From Candidatus Izimoplasma sp. HR2 (GTDB taxonomy: Bacteria > Bacillota_I > Bacilli_A > Izemoplasmatales > Izemoplasmataceae), in the NCBI GenBank assembly GCA_000753575.1, contig JRFF01000022.1, positions 62,001-126,000 of the forward strand: a DNA stretch of 64,000 bases. Reading direction: 5' to 3'. Within the stretch, counting starts at the first letter, position 1. Each line of letters starts with the position of its first letter. The position numbers were made by a program, and so were the translations under genes. The notes beneath the pieces are model-generated. The model searched no databases. It saw nothing but the letters and a program-made list of their open reading frames with translations, and was not told where the DNA came from. Positions 38,489 through 47,154 of the stretch are shown piece by piece.

Positions 38489-39880
38489 ATGAAGAAGAAA
38501 ATAGACCTTACAACGGGTAGTATTTTACAGAAATTACTAATAGTTGCAATACCTACATTATTAACTAGTATTGTTCAAATGTCTTATAACTTAACTGATA
38601 TGTTTTGGGTTGGTAAAGTATATACGATGGGACTTGATCCAGAGGAAGCTATAGCTGCAGTAGGAATTGCTGGGTTCTATACTTGGTTTGGATTTGGACT
38701 TATTTTACTTGTTAAGATTGGTACTAGTGTAAAAGTTAGTCAAGCAGCTGGAAGAAATGATATGGAAGATATTAAAAGAATCGGGAATAATGGGATAGTA
38801 TTCATGCTGGTATTAGCTGCAATATATTCTGTTATAGGATACTTTGGGGCAGATTTGTATATTTCTATATTTAATAGTGATTCAATTAATGTTGTAAATT
38901 ATTCAACTGAATATTTAAAAATAATGTCAATGTTTGTTACTTCGATGTTTATGGTTCATTTATTTAATGGAGTTAACGATGGACTTGGTAAAACTATTAA
39001 TACATTCCTTATCACTTCAAGTGGACTTGTATTAAATATTATTTTAGACCCTTTATTTATATTAGAAGAAGTAAATATATTTGGAATGACATTAAATGGA
39101 CTTGGTATGGGAGTTAGAGGGGCAGCTATTGCAACTGTAATTGCTCAATCATTTATCTTGTTAATTTATATAGTATTATATTCATCTAAGTTTAGACCTT
39201 TTAGAATTAGACTTGTTAAGTATTTTGATTGGGATAAAATTAAAGAAATTGCTAAAATTGGTATTCCTGTAGGAATACAAAGTATGTTGTTTACAACTAT
39301 CGCTATTATTATAGGTAGAATGGTTACTTCTTACCATGAAGATTATATGGCAATTCAAAGACTTGGTTCTCAAATAGAGGCATTAGCTTGGATGATAGCT
39401 TCTGGGTTCCAGGTAGCCTTAGCTAGTTTTGTTGGACAAAACTATGGAGCTGGGAAAATGGATCGTATTAAAGAGGGATATATTACCGCTTTAAAATTAT
39501 TAGTTCCTTATGGAATTTTAGTTAATGTAGTAATGTTTGTTTTTGCTGAACAAATGATTGGTATCTTTTTACATGATCCTAATACTATAGTTATTGGTAA
39601 AAGGTATTTAGAAATATTAAGTATTTCACAGTTATTTATGATTATTGAGCTTGGTACTGCTGGGGCATTTAACGGTCTTGGTAAAACACATATTCCTTCA
39701 GGTGTAGGATTTATTGGTAATATTATTAGAATTCCTTTAGGAATGTTAATAGCTGTGTCTTTAGGAGTTTATGGTATTTGGTGGGCAGTTTCGATATCAA
39801 GTATTATTAAAGGTACTGTACTTACTGTTTGGTTTTTGCTGTATTTAAGAAAGATAAAACTACTCAAAGCATCTTCATAG
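38489..39880 (+). CDS. MATE family efflux transporter
   Basis: 463 residues with about 12 hydrophobic helices in two similar halves (first helix LLIVAIPTLLTSIVQMSYNLTDMFWVG, second-half counterpart IGIPVGIQSMLFTTIAIIIGRMV). This is a Na+- or H+-driven exporter of drugs or metabolites. QNYGAGKMDRIKEG and TAGAFNGLGKT are recurrent MATE pieces. Single gene with its own promoter; substrate unknown. Na+ coupling would fit the Na+-type ATPase at 59 kb, but this is not shown by the sequence. Confidence 0.92.
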   Translation: MKKKIDLTTGSILQKLLIVAIPTLLTSIVQMSYNLTDMFWVGKVYTMGLDPEEAIAAVGIAGFYTWFGFGLILLVKIGTSVKVSQAAGRNDMEDIKRIGNNGIVFMLVLAAIYSVIGYFGADLYISIFNSDSINVVNYSTEYLKIMSMFVTSMFMVHLFNGVNDGLGKTINTFLITSSGLVLNIILDPLFILEEVNIFGMTLNGLGMGVRGAAIATVIAQSFILLIYIVLYSSKFRPFRIRLVKYFDWDKIKEIAKIGIPVGIQSMLFTTIAIIIGRMVTSYHEDYMAIQRLGSQIEALAWMIASGFQVALASFVGQNYGAGKMDRIKEGYITALKLLVPYGILVNVVMFVFAEQMIGIFLHDPNTIVIGKRYLEILSISQLFMIIELGTAGAFNGLGKTHIPSGVGFIGNIIRIPLGMLIAVSLGVYGIWWAVSISSIIKGTVLTVWFLLYLRKIKLLKASS

Positions 39881-39928
39881 TTGAAAAAATGAAGTTGATG
39901 TAATATAATATAGTCCGGAGTGATATAT

Positions 39929-40993
39929 ATGATAGATAGATTAAGTAGAATTAAAGATAGATATGATGAAATTAATAATCTTTTAATGGATCCTGATATT
40001 TCAAGAGACATTAGTAGACTAACTGAATTATCAAAAGAACTTAAAGGTTTAGAACCTGTTGTTTTGCTTTTTGCTGAGTATAATCAAACTCTTGAAAGCA
40101 TTGAAGAATTAAAAGAAATGTCTCATGATTCAGATCCTGAAATAGTTGAAATGGCTAAAATGGAGCTTGAAGAATTGAAACCATTAATTCCTCAAATTGA
40201 AGATAAGTTACATGTACTATTAATTCCTAAAGATCCTAATGATGAGAAAAATGTTCTTGTTGAGATTAGAGGGGCAGCTGGTGGAAGTGAAGCTAACATC
40301 TTTGCTGGTGACTTATTTAGAATGTATAGTAAATATGCTGAAACTAAAAACTGGAAGATTGAAATTAGCAACTTAGAAGATAGTGGTGCTGGTGGATTTA
40401 GTAAAGTAGAATTTAGCGTATCTGGTGATTCTGTTTATGCACAATTAAAATATGAATCAGGTGCTCATAGAGTTCAAAGAGTTCCGGCAACTGAATCACA
40501 AGGTAGAGTTCATACTAGTACAGCTACTGTTTTAGTTCTTCCTGAAGTTGAAGATGTGGAAGTTGAATTAAATATGGGTGATGTAAGAATTGATACTTAT
40601 AGATCTAGTGGTGCTGGAGGGCAAAGTGTAAATACAACTGATAGTGCTGTAAGAGTACTACATGTACCTACTGGGCTTGTTGTTACTTGTCAAGATGGTA
40701 AAAGTCAACATAGTAATAAAGCAACAGCACTTAGAATCTTAAAAACTAGATTATATGATAAAATAGTTCGAGAACGAGAAGAAAAAGAAGGAATCGAACG
40801 TAGAAGTAAAATAGGTACGGGAGATCGTAGTGATAAAATTAGAACATATAATTACCCTCAAAACAGAGTAACTGATCATAGAATTGGATATAGTATTTTA
40901 CAACTTGATCGTGTTATGGAAGGTAAATTAGATCCAATAATTGAAGCTCTTATTGGAGAAGAAACAAAACGTATATTAGAAGGTAAGTCATAA
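39929..40993 (+). CDS. prfA: Peptide chain release factor 1
   Basis: 354 residues from the ATG at 39929 (RBS CGGAGTG; a GTG at 39920 lies inside it). RF1, not RF2: the codon-reading loop is [15 protein letters not shown] with the PAT tripeptide, which reads UAA/UAG. The peptidyl-hydrolysis motif GAGGQ ([16 protein letters not shown]) is present. prmC, which methylates that Gln, follows. RF2 is not in the window, but UGA stops here require one. Confidence 0.97.
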   Translation: MIDRLSRIKDRYDEINNLLMDPDISRDISRLTELSKELKGLEPVVLLFAEYNQTLESIEELKEMSHDSDPEIVEMAKMELEELKPLIPQIEDKLHVLLIPKDPNDEKNVLVEIRGAAGGSEANIFAGDLFRMYSKYAETKNWKIEISNLEDSGAGGFSKVEFSVSGDSVYAQLKYESGAHRVQRVPATESQGRVHTSTATVLVLPEVEDVEVELNMGDVRIDTYRSSGAGGQSVNTTDSAVRVLHVPTGLVVTCQDGKSQHSNKATALRILKTRLYDKIVREREEKEGIERRSKIGTGDRSDKIRTYNYPQNRVTDHRIGYSILQLDRVMEGKLDPIIEALIGEETKRILEGKS

Positions 40994-40999
40994 AATTTT

Positions 41000-41024
41000 A
41001 AGAAGAGCTAATGCTCTTCTTTCA
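41000..41024 (+). terminator. Weak hairpin between prfA and prmC
   Basis: AAGAAGAGC, TAAT, GCTCTTCTT (41000-41021), followed only by TCAATG. It is probably a partial terminator or an mRNA-processing hairpin, as prmC starts 27 bases later. Confidence 0.5.
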
Positions 41025-41047
41025 ATGTCTTAATAAGGTGGTGCAAT

Positions 41048-41893
41048 ATGCCGACATATAGAGAAGTATTAAAAATAAATGAACAATATGCAATTGATAA
41101 TTCAAAAGAGGATTCAGGAGTTAAATTATTAATGTTACATTTTTCTAAAATGAACAGTTCTAATTTACTTTTATCGATGGATGAAGAAATCCCTACAGAA
41201 ATTTATCAAAACTTTTTGTATGGAGTAGATCGTTATATAGCTAAGAATATTCCGGTTCAACATATTATTGGATATGAAGAATTTTATGGACATAAATTCA
41301 TTGTTAATGGTGATGTATTAATTCCTAGATTTGAAACTGAAGAATTAGTAGCAAATGTCTTAATGTATTATGATGAAGTATTTGGTTCTACAGAAGTTAG
41401 TGTTGTGGATGTTGGGACTGGATCAGGTTGTTTAGCTGTTACATTAGACATAGAGGAAAATAATATGACATTAACTGCAACTGATATTTCTGTTGATGCG
41501 TTACGAGTTGCTAAGATAAATAATAGAAAACTAAAAGGTAATGTTACTTTTATTGAGGGGGATATGTTAGAACCTCTTAAAGGTATGAAGTTTGATATTT
41601 TAGTATCAAATCCTCCATATATTCCAAATGAAGAGTATGTAGAAGATTTAGTAATTGATAACGAGCCTAGAGTTGCATTATTTGGTGGAGAAGACGGACT
41701 TGATTTTTATAAAGAGATTATAAGGAATGCTGAAAGTATTCTTAATGATAAATATATTATTGCATTTGAACATGCATATAATAAGGCAAAACAAATTAAA
41801 AAAATCATTAAAAAGAATCTTCATGATGTTGAAATTATACAGAAAAAAGATATGCAAGGTAAAGATAGAATGACGTTTGTAATTAAAAAATAA
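41048..41893 (+). CDS. prmC: Release factor glutamine methyltransferase PrmC (HemK)
   Basis: 281 residues. An N-terminal helical domain (about 1-85, with VQHIIGYEEFYGHKF at its end) is followed by the SAM-binding VVDVGTGSGCLAVTL and the catalytic NPPYIPNEEY. It methylates the Gln of the GGQ motif in RF1 and RF2, giving full release activity. It follows prfA as in many Firmicutes. RBS TAAGGTGGTGC. The rest of the usual block (sua5, glyA) is elsewhere; a sua5-type gene is at 55.8 kb. Confidence 0.95.
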   Translation: MPTYREVLKINEQYAIDNSKEDSGVKLLMLHFSKMNSSNLLLSMDEEIPTEIYQNFLYGVDRYIAKNIPVQHIIGYEEFYGHKFIVNGDVLIPRFETEELVANVLMYYDEVFGSTEVSVVDVGTGSGCLAVTLDIEENNMTLTATDISVDALRVAKINNRKLKGNVTFIEGDMLEPLKGMKFDILVSNPPYIPNEEYVEDLVIDNEPRVALFGGEDGLDFYKEIIRNAESILNDKYIIAFEHAYNKAKQIKKIIKKNLHDVEIIQKKDMQGKDRMTFVIKK

Positions 41894-41940
41894 AAGAAAA
41901 AAATGTTATATATATGTATATATATAATGAAGTATGACAC

Positions 41941-41971
41941 TTGACAGAGTAGAAAACAGTGTGTATATAAT
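41941..41971 (+). promoter_or_regulatory. Promoter of topA
   Basis: TTGACA (41941-41946) and TATAAT (41966-41971) with a 19-base spacer; TATATA at 41964 would give 17. Confidence 0.7.
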
Positions 41972-41995
41972 ATATAGAAAAGAGGAGGCGGAACA

Positions 41996-44086
41996 ATGAA
42001 AACTAAATTGGTAATTGTTGAGTCACCAAGTAAATCAAAAACCATTGAACAGTATTTAGGTGAAGAATATATCGTATTATCATCTAAAGGACATATTAGA
42101 GATTTGTCTATTAGTGGTGTTGGTGGACTAGGGCTTGATATTGAAAATGACTTTACGCCTAAGTACGAAATTATTAAGGAAAAGAAAAAAGTTGTTAAAG
42201 AATTAAAGGATGCATTAGACGGTGTTCTTGAAATATATTTAGCTACCGACCCTGATAGGGAAGGAGAAGCAATTAGTTGGCATTTAAAGGAAGTTCTTAA
42301 AATAAATGGGAGACCATACAAGAGAGTTATCTTTAATGAAATAACTAAGAGTGCTGTTATAAAAGCTTTTGAAGATCCTAGGGATATTGATTTAGATTTA
42401 GTATCAAGTCAAGAAACTAGAAGGATTTTGGACCGTATTATTGGATTTAAGTTATCTAAGTTACTTCAAAACAAAATAAAGTCTAAATCTGCAGGACGTG
42501 TTCAAAGTGCTACTTTGAAAATTATTGTAGATAGAGAAAAAGAAATTGAAGCATTTAAAGAAGATGAATTTTGGAAAGTTAAAGCAGAATTCCCTGGATT
42601 TACTGCAGACTTAGTGAAATTTAATAATAAAAATGTAGTATTAAAGAACGAACAAGAAACTGATGACTTATTAAAAACACTTGATAAAGAGTTTTTAGTT
42701 TCAAGTATTGATACTAAAAATAGAAATAGAGATGCTAAGTTACCATTTACTACTTCATCACTTCAACAAGAAGCTTCAATGAAGTTAAACTTTAGTTCTC
42801 GTAAAACAATGTTAATTGCTCAAAAACTATATGAAGGTATTGATTTAGAAAGTGAAACAGTAGGTCTTATTACATATATGCGTACTGATTCTACTAGAAT
42901 AAGTAATACTTTTGTTGCTCCAGCAATTAAATATTTGAATAACTTATTTGGTGCTGATTACGTTGGTAAAGCAAAAGTTGCTAAGAAGAAACCTAACGTG
43001 CAAGATGCACATGAGGCTGTTAGACCAACTAACGTCTTTAATACACCATCTAAGGTTAAGAGATTCTTAACTAAAGATGAATATAATTTATATAAGTTTA
43101 TTTTTGAAAGAACATTGGCTTCATTAATGAAACCAGCTGTTATTAGTACTAAAACAATTGAATTAACTAATAATAAATCAGTGTTTAAAGCTAGTGCACA
43201 AGATTTAGTATTTGATGGATATTTAAAAATGTATGGTAAATATGAGAAATTAGATTTAAGTGAGCTTCCTAATTTAGATGAAAAATCTACAATTGTACCA
43301 ACTGAAGTTCATAAAACTCAACATTTCACTAAACCTCCTGCAAGATTTAGTGAAGCTAGATTAATTAAAGAAATGGAAGATTTAGGAATTGGGAGACCTT
43401 CTACCTATTCTCAAACTATTACAACTTTAAAAACTAGAAAATATGTTAGTGTTAAAGAAAAAAAGTTTACACCAACCGAGCAAGGAACATTAACTATTGA
43501 AAAATTAGATGAATTCTTTGGACAAATAATAAGTGTAGATTATACAGCAAGAATGGAAAAAGTACTTGATGAAATCTCTCTTGGTGAACAAGAACAATTT
43601 GAAATAATATCTAAATTCTATAAATCATTTATACCAATGGTTGATAACGCGAATAAAAATATGGATAAAGTCCAACCGAAATTTACTGGTGAAGATTGTC
43701 CAAAATGTGGATCTCCTATGGTATTTAGAACTTCAAGATACGGTTCATTTGAAGCATGTAGTAATTATCCAACGTGTAAACATATAAAGGCTAAAGAGTT
43801 TGAAAAACCTAAAACTGTTTCTACTGGAGTTAAATGTACTAAATGTGGAAAAGGTGAAATTGTAGAGAGACTCGCTAAGAGTGGAAGAAATAAAGGTAAG
43901 ACATTTTATGCTTGTGATAATTTCCCAAGTTGTAAAAACATGTTATTTGGTAAACCGACAGGTGAAAAATGCCCTAATTGTGGTAGTTTATTAATAGACG
44001 ACAACAAGGGTGGAGTTATTTGTCAAGAAACTAAAAAGTGTGGATATAAACAAGGTGACAAAATAGAAAAAAATGACGCAATGTAA
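41996..44086 (+). CDS. topA: DNA topoisomerase I
   Basis: 696 residues. The TOPRIM domain starts LVIVESPSKSKTIEQYLG; DPDREGEAISWHL carries the Mg ligands. The active-site Tyr lies in GLITYMRTDSTRIS (about 290-303). The C-terminus has three four-Cys zinc ribbons (about 565-595, 610-645 and 657-680: CPKCG...CSNYPTC, CTKCG...CDNFPSC, CPNCG...CQETKKC). It relaxes negative supercoils. Own promoter and terminator. dprA and trmFO, often adjacent in Firmicutes, are absent. Confidence 0.97.
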   Translation: MKTKLVIVESPSKSKTIEQYLGEEYIVLSSKGHIRDLSISGVGGLGLDIENDFTPKYEIIKEKKKVVKELKDALDGVLEIYLATDPDREGEAISWHLKEVLKINGRPYKRVIFNEITKSAVIKAFEDPRDIDLDLVSSQETRRILDRIIGFKLSKLLQNKIKSKSAGRVQSATLKIIVDREKEIEAFKEDEFWKVKAEFPGFTADLVKFNNKNVVLKNEQETDDLLKTLDKEFLVSSIDTKNRNRDAKLPFTTSSLQQEASMKLNFSSRKTMLIAQKLYEGIDLESETVGLITYMRTDSTRISNTFVAPAIKYLNNLFGADYVGKAKVAKKKPNVQDAHEAVRPTNVFNTPSKVKRFLTKDEYNLYKFIFERTLASLMKPAVISTKTIELTNNKSVFKASAQDLVFDGYLKMYGKYEKLDLSELPNLDEKSTIVPTEVHKTQHFTKPPARFSEARLIKEMEDLGIGRPSTYSQTITTLKTRKYVSVKEKKFTPTEQGTLTIEKLDEFFGQIISVDYTARMEKVLDEISLGEQEQFEIISKFYKSFIPMVDNANKNMDKVQPKFTGEDCPKCGSPMVFRTSRYGSFEACSNYPTCKHIKAKEFEKPKTVSTGVKCTKCGKGEIVERLAKSGRNKGKTFYACDNFPSCKNMLFGKPTGEKCPNCGSLLIDDNKGGVICQETKKCGYKQGDKIEKNDAM

Positions 44087-44101
44087 TTGTGTCCTTTTTT
44101 T
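44075..44101 (+). terminator. topA terminator overlapping the stop codon
   Basis: GACGCAA (44075-44081), loop TGTAA, TTGTGTC (44087-44093), followed by C and seven T. The stop codon is within the loop. Confidence 0.85.
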
Positions 44102-44213
44102 ACCTAGAGATGTTAGTGGTCAGTCCTGATAGATTTACCGCTGATGGCTAAATGTAGCGACCCACCCCGATAGTTGAACTATCAAATAATATAATAGTTT
44201 TTTAGGTTTTTTT
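44102..44213 (+). ncRNA. Structured noncoding element with competing hairpins, unknown family
   Basis: No coding capacity. Features: an outer stem GTGGTC (44116-44121) with GACCCAC (44159-44165, one bulge); inside it ATTTACC (44133-44139) with GG-C-TAAAT (44146-44153). Then GATAGTT-G-AACTATC (44169-44183) competes with AACTAT (44177-44182) pairing to ATAGTT (44194-44199), which is followed by TTTT and, after AGG, seven more T. This is an arrangement of antiterminator and terminator type. No promoter of its own is clear, so it may ride on topA readthrough. Not a family I recognise. Confidence 0.4.
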
Positions 44214-44214
44214 A

Positions 44215-44244
44215 TTGACAAAAGTTCATAAAATATGTTATATT
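44215..44244 (+). promoter_or_regulatory. Promoter of the C-rich small RNA candidate
   Basis: TTGACA (44215-44220), 18 bases, TATATT (44239-44244). It drives no open reading frame: the next gene start is 195 bases away, past a terminator and another promoter. Confidence 0.75.
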
Positions 44245-44249
44245 TAACT

Positions 44250-44365
44250 TGCGACATAACGTCGCAACTTATCCCTTACATAGCATGGCGAATAATTTAT
44301 TATTCGCACATCCCCTTCCTTAATCCGCCGAGAGGCGGATTTTCCCTTTTAATAGGGATTTTTTT
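44250..44365 (+). ncRNA. Candidate C-rich small RNA with three hairpins and a terminator
   Basis: Behind a near-consensus promoter lie TTGCGAC-ATAAC-GTCGCAA (44249-44267), GCGAATAA-TTTA-TTATTCGC (44288-44307), AATCCGCC-GAGA-GGCGGATT (44322-44341) and a terminator TCCCT...AGGGA plus T-run (44343-44365). The single-stranded linkers are C-rich: CTTATCCCTTAC (44268-44279) and CATCCCCTTCCT (44309-44320). The latter is complementary to AGGAAGGGG-like Shine-Dalgarno sequences. That is the build of trans-acting small RNAs of Gram-positives that block ribosome binding sites. It is not SRP RNA: the conserved GGAAGG/GCAGC loop is missing. Expected length is about 115 bases. Confidence 0.6.
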
Positions 44366-44366
44366 A
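44343..44366 (+). terminator. Terminator of the small RNA
   Basis: TCCCT (44343-44347), loop TTTAAT, AGGGA (44354-44358), then seven T. The AGGGAT could also pair with ATCCCT at 44271. Confidence 0.7.
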
Positions 44367-44394
44367 TATATTTATGGTAGATTTTTGATAATTG

Positions 44395-44403
44395 TGTTAT
44401 AAT
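44395..44403 (+). promoter_or_regulatory. Extended -10 promoter of ftsY
   Basis: TGT-TATAAT, 36 bases before the ftsY ATG; the -35 is weak. Confidence 0.6.
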
Positions 44404-44438
44404 ATTTTGTGATTTTATAGGAAAGAAGAAGTGGTATT

Positions 44439-45407
44439 ATGGGTTTTTTTAACAATCTATTTAGCTCAAAAGAGAAAAGAAAAAATGCGCAAAAGTATAA
44501 AATTGGAATGAGTAAGACTCGAGATAATGTTTTTAGTAACCTAAAAACTTTATTAGATTCTTCTTCTTTAATAGTGGATGAACTCTTTGATGAATTAGAA
44601 GAAATTTTTATTATGGCTGATATTGGTGTTGATACTGTAGTGAAGTTTGTAGATCATTTAAGAGAAAAAGTTAGAGTGGATAATATTACTTCAACTAATG
44701 ATTTAAAAGAGTTAATAGTTGAAGAAATGTTTAAGTTATATGTAAAAGAAGACATAGTTAGTTCTAATCTTGATATTGTAGATGGTAGAATTAACGTTGT
44801 ATTATTTGTAGGAGTAAATGGTGCAGGTAAAACAACTACTATTAGTAAAGTAGCACATGAATATATAAAAAAAGGTAAAAAAGTATTAATGGTTGCTGGT
44901 GATACATTTAGAGCAGGAGCTATTGAACAGTTAAAGATATGGAGTAATAGAGTTGGAGCTGATTTTTATGCTAAAGCTGAGGGTAGTGATCCTTCAAGTG
45001 TAATGTATGATGCTATTAGTTATGCTAAAGAAAATAGTATTGATATTATTTTGTGTGACACTGCAGGTAGATTACAAAATAAAGTTAATTTAATGAAAGA
45101 ACTAGAAAAAATTAATAAAGTAATTGGTAGAGAGATTGATGGAGCACCTCATGAAACTTTACTTGTAGTTGATGCAACTACTGGGCAAAATGGATTATCT
45201 CAAGCTAAGATATTTAATGAGGTAACTAAGATTACTGGTATTGTTTTAACTAAGTTAGATGGAACAGCAAAAGGTGGAATAGTTCTTGCTATTAAAGATG
45301 AACTAGATATTCCAATTAAATATGTAGGTCTTGGTGAAAAAATTGATGATTTAGAACATTTTGATATAGAGGAGTACATCTACGGGATGTTCCTAGGTAT
45401 TTTTTAA
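44439..45407 (+). CDS. ftsY: Signal recognition particle receptor FtsY
   Basis: 322 residues. Only a short basic N-terminus precedes the NG domain; the long acidic A domain of E. coli is absent, as in many Firmicutes. G1 GVNGAGKTTTISKVAHEY (about 128-145), DTAGRLQNKVNLMKEL and LTKLDGTAKGG are the SRP-GTPase motifs. It docks ribosome-SRP complexes at the membrane. Its last base overlaps the ylxM start (TAATG), and ffh follows, so the SRP proteins are made from one transcript. Confidence 0.96.
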   Translation: MGFFNNLFSSKEKRKNAQKYKIGMSKTRDNVFSNLKTLLDSSSLIVDELFDELEEIFIMADIGVDTVVKFVDHLREKVRVDNITSTNDLKELIVEEMFKLYVKEDIVSSNLDIVDGRINVVLFVGVNGAGKTTTISKVAHEYIKKGKKVLMVAGDTFRAGAIEQLKIWSNRVGADFYAKAEGSDPSSVMYDAISYAKENSIDIILCDTAGRLQNKVNLMKELEKINKVIGREIDGAPHETLLVVDATTGQNGLSQAKIFNEVTKITGIVLTKLDGTAKGGIVLAIKDELDIPIKYVGLGEKIDDLEHFDIEEYIYGMFLGIF

Positions 45408-45730
45408 TGGATATCTTAGAAAAAGCTTTAGGAATCATTGAGCTTTACGACCTATACCAAGCCCTTTTGACTGATAAGCAAAAAGAATATTTTGAAAGTT
45501 ATTATTTTGATAATTTTTCTATTACTGAGATTAGTGAAAATATGAATGTTAGTAGAAATGCAATACATGATCAACTTAAAAAAACTGTTAATAAACTTAA
45601 TGATTTTGAGGAGAAATTAAACTTAAAAAGATTAGGTAAAGAAAGAAAAAATATAATAAATAAATTAATTGATGTAAGTAAAGATGAAGAAGTTATAGGA
45701 CTACTTACTGAACTTAAAAAGGTAGAGTGA
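45407..45730 (+). CDS. ylxM: YlxM family DNA-binding protein (UPF0122)
   Basis: 107 residues. DLYQALLTDKQKEYFESYYFDNFSITEISENMNVSRNAIHDQLKKTVNKL is a sigma-region-4-like helix-turn-helix. In streptococci and Bacillus YlxM is a partner of the SRP system and always sits next to ffh, as it does here between ftsY and ffh. It begins in the ftsY stop codon (TAATG) and ends with TGA four bases before ffh. Confidence 0.93.
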   Translation: MDILEKALGIIELYDLYQALLTDKQKEYFESYYFDNFSITEISENMNVSRNAIHDQLKKTVNKLNDFEEKLNLKRLGKERKNIINKLIDVSKDEEVIGLLTELKKVE

Positions 45731-45734
45731 TATT

Positions 45735-47135
45735 ATGGCGTTTGATAATTTATCAGATCGTCTTCAAATGTCTTTAAGAAGAGTTACTGGAAAAGGTCGC
45801 TTAACTGAGAATGATATTGAAGAAATGATGAGAGAAGTACGTTTGTCTTTATTAGAGGCAGACGTTAACTTTAAAGTAGTAAAATCTTTTACTAAAGAAG
45901 TTAAAGAACAAGCTATGGGTGAAAAAATCTTAAAAGGATTAAACCCTGGACAACAAGTTGTTAAGATTGTACATGAACAATTAAAGAAAATAATGGGAGA
46001 TAAAGCTGAGCCTTTAACTCTTAACTTAATGGGTGTTACGAGTATTATGATGGTTGGTTTACAAGGAGCAGGTAAAACTACGACTGCTGGTAAACTTGCG
46101 ATGCATTTACGTAAGAGTAATAATTTAAAGCCATTATTAGTTGCACTTGATATTTATAGACCTGCAGCTATTGAACAATTAAAAACAATTGGTGAACAGT
46201 TATCAATTCCTGTTTTTGAGTTAGGTATATTACAAAAACCACAAAGTATCGCTAAAAAGGCATTAGAATATGCGAAAGAAAATAGTTTTAATTTAATAAT
46301 TGCTGATACTGCTGGTAGGCTTCATATTGATGAAAATATGATGAATGAGTTAGTAGATATTAAAGAAGTATTAAGTCCTCAAGAAATATTACTTACTTTA
46401 GATGCAATGACAGGACAAGACGCAGTGAATGTAGCTAGTAATTTTAATGAGACATTAAATATTACGGGAGCTATACTTACCAAGTTAGATGGTGACACTA
46501 GAGGTGGAGCTGCACTTAGTTTAAGAGAAATTACTAATATCCCTATTAAGTTTATGGGTATGGGTGAAAAATTAGACCAACTTGAAGTATTCCATCCTGA
46601 AAGAATGGCATCTAGAATTCTTGGTATGGGTGATGTATTAACTTTAGTTGATAAAGTAACTGAAAATTTAGATGAAGATGATATGATGGGCATGATGGAA
46701 AAAATGATGTCTGGTAAATTCAACTATAATGATTTTATAAAACAATTAAAAATGATTAAAAAAATGGGTTCTCTTGGTGGAGTAATGAAGATGATTCCAG
46801 GTATGGGTAAAGCTATGAAAGGTGCTAATGTTGATGATAAGCAATTAGTATATGTTGAAGCTATAATCGGATCAATGACTAAAAAAGAAAGAAAGAATAC
46901 AAAGCTTATTGCTCAAAGTAGTTCTAGACGTAGACGTGTAGCTAGTGGTTCTGGTAGAAGTGTTTCTGAAGTAAATAGATTAATACAATCACTAGATCAA
47001 CAAAAATCTATGATGAAAAAAATGGGATCAATGGATTCATCTCAAATGAATTCAGCTAGCGCAATGAAAGCTATGAGTGGAACGCCAACTAAGAAAAAAG
47101 GTAAAGGTAAAAATAAAAAAAGATTTAGATATTAA
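45735..47135 (+). CDS. ffh: Signal recognition particle protein Ffh (SRP54)
   Basis: 466 residues. The NG domain has GLQGAGKTTTAGKLA (about 107-121), DTAGRLHIDENMMNEL and LTKLDGDTRGGAALS. The Met-rich M domain (about 300-435; MIPGMGKAMKG, then the RNA-binding SSRRRRVASGSGRSVSEVNRLI) binds SRP RNA and signal sequences. It ends in a lysine-rich tail. It targets nascent membrane proteins to FtsY. The SRP RNA gene is not identified in this window. Confidence 0.97.
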   Translation: MAFDNLSDRLQMSLRRVTGKGRLTENDIEEMMREVRLSLLEADVNFKVVKSFTKEVKEQAMGEKILKGLNPGQQVVKIVHEQLKKIMGDKAEPLTLNLMGVTSIMMVGLQGAGKTTTAGKLAMHLRKSNNLKPLLVALDIYRPAAIEQLKTIGEQLSIPVFELGILQKPQSIAKKALEYAKENSFNLIIADTAGRLHIDENMMNELVDIKEVLSPQEILLTLDAMTGQDAVNVASNFNETLNITGAILTKLDGDTRGGAALSLREITNIPIKFMGMGEKLDQLEVFHPERMASRILGMGDVLTLVDKVTENLDEDDMMGMMEKMMSGKFNYNDFIKQLKMIKKMGSLGGVMKMIPGMGKAMKGANVDDKQLVYVEAIIGSMTKKERKNTKLIAQSSSRRRRVASGSGRSVSEVNRLIQSLDQQKSMMKKMGSMDSSQMNSASAMKAMSGTPTKKKGKGKNKKRFRY

Positions 47136-47154
47136 TGATATATAGGAGGAAATT

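Noticed and set aside
41821-42321. 166-codon minus-strand frame across prmC end, topA promoter and topA start
   Set aside because: It overlaps two certain genes and a promoter, and its low-complexity Phe/Ile/Tyr composition is that of reversed AT-rich sequence.
44111-44152. Short frame starting ATGTTAGTGGTC (13 codons), and ATGGCGAATAAT at 44285 (12 codons)
   Set aside because: No Shine-Dalgarno sequence and both lie within hairpins of the noncoding elements.
44102-44165. Fluoride riboswitch-like words (GATG near 44108 and CTGATGG at 44141)
   Set aside because: The 5' stem that should enclose the first GATG and the second hairpin between ACCG and CTGATG are missing, and no fluoride exporter follows.
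44102-44366. SRP RNA gene, suggested by the nearby ftsY-ylxM-ffh
   Set aside because: The conserved apical loop and GGAAGG/AGCAGC bulge sequences are not present on either strand of this gap.
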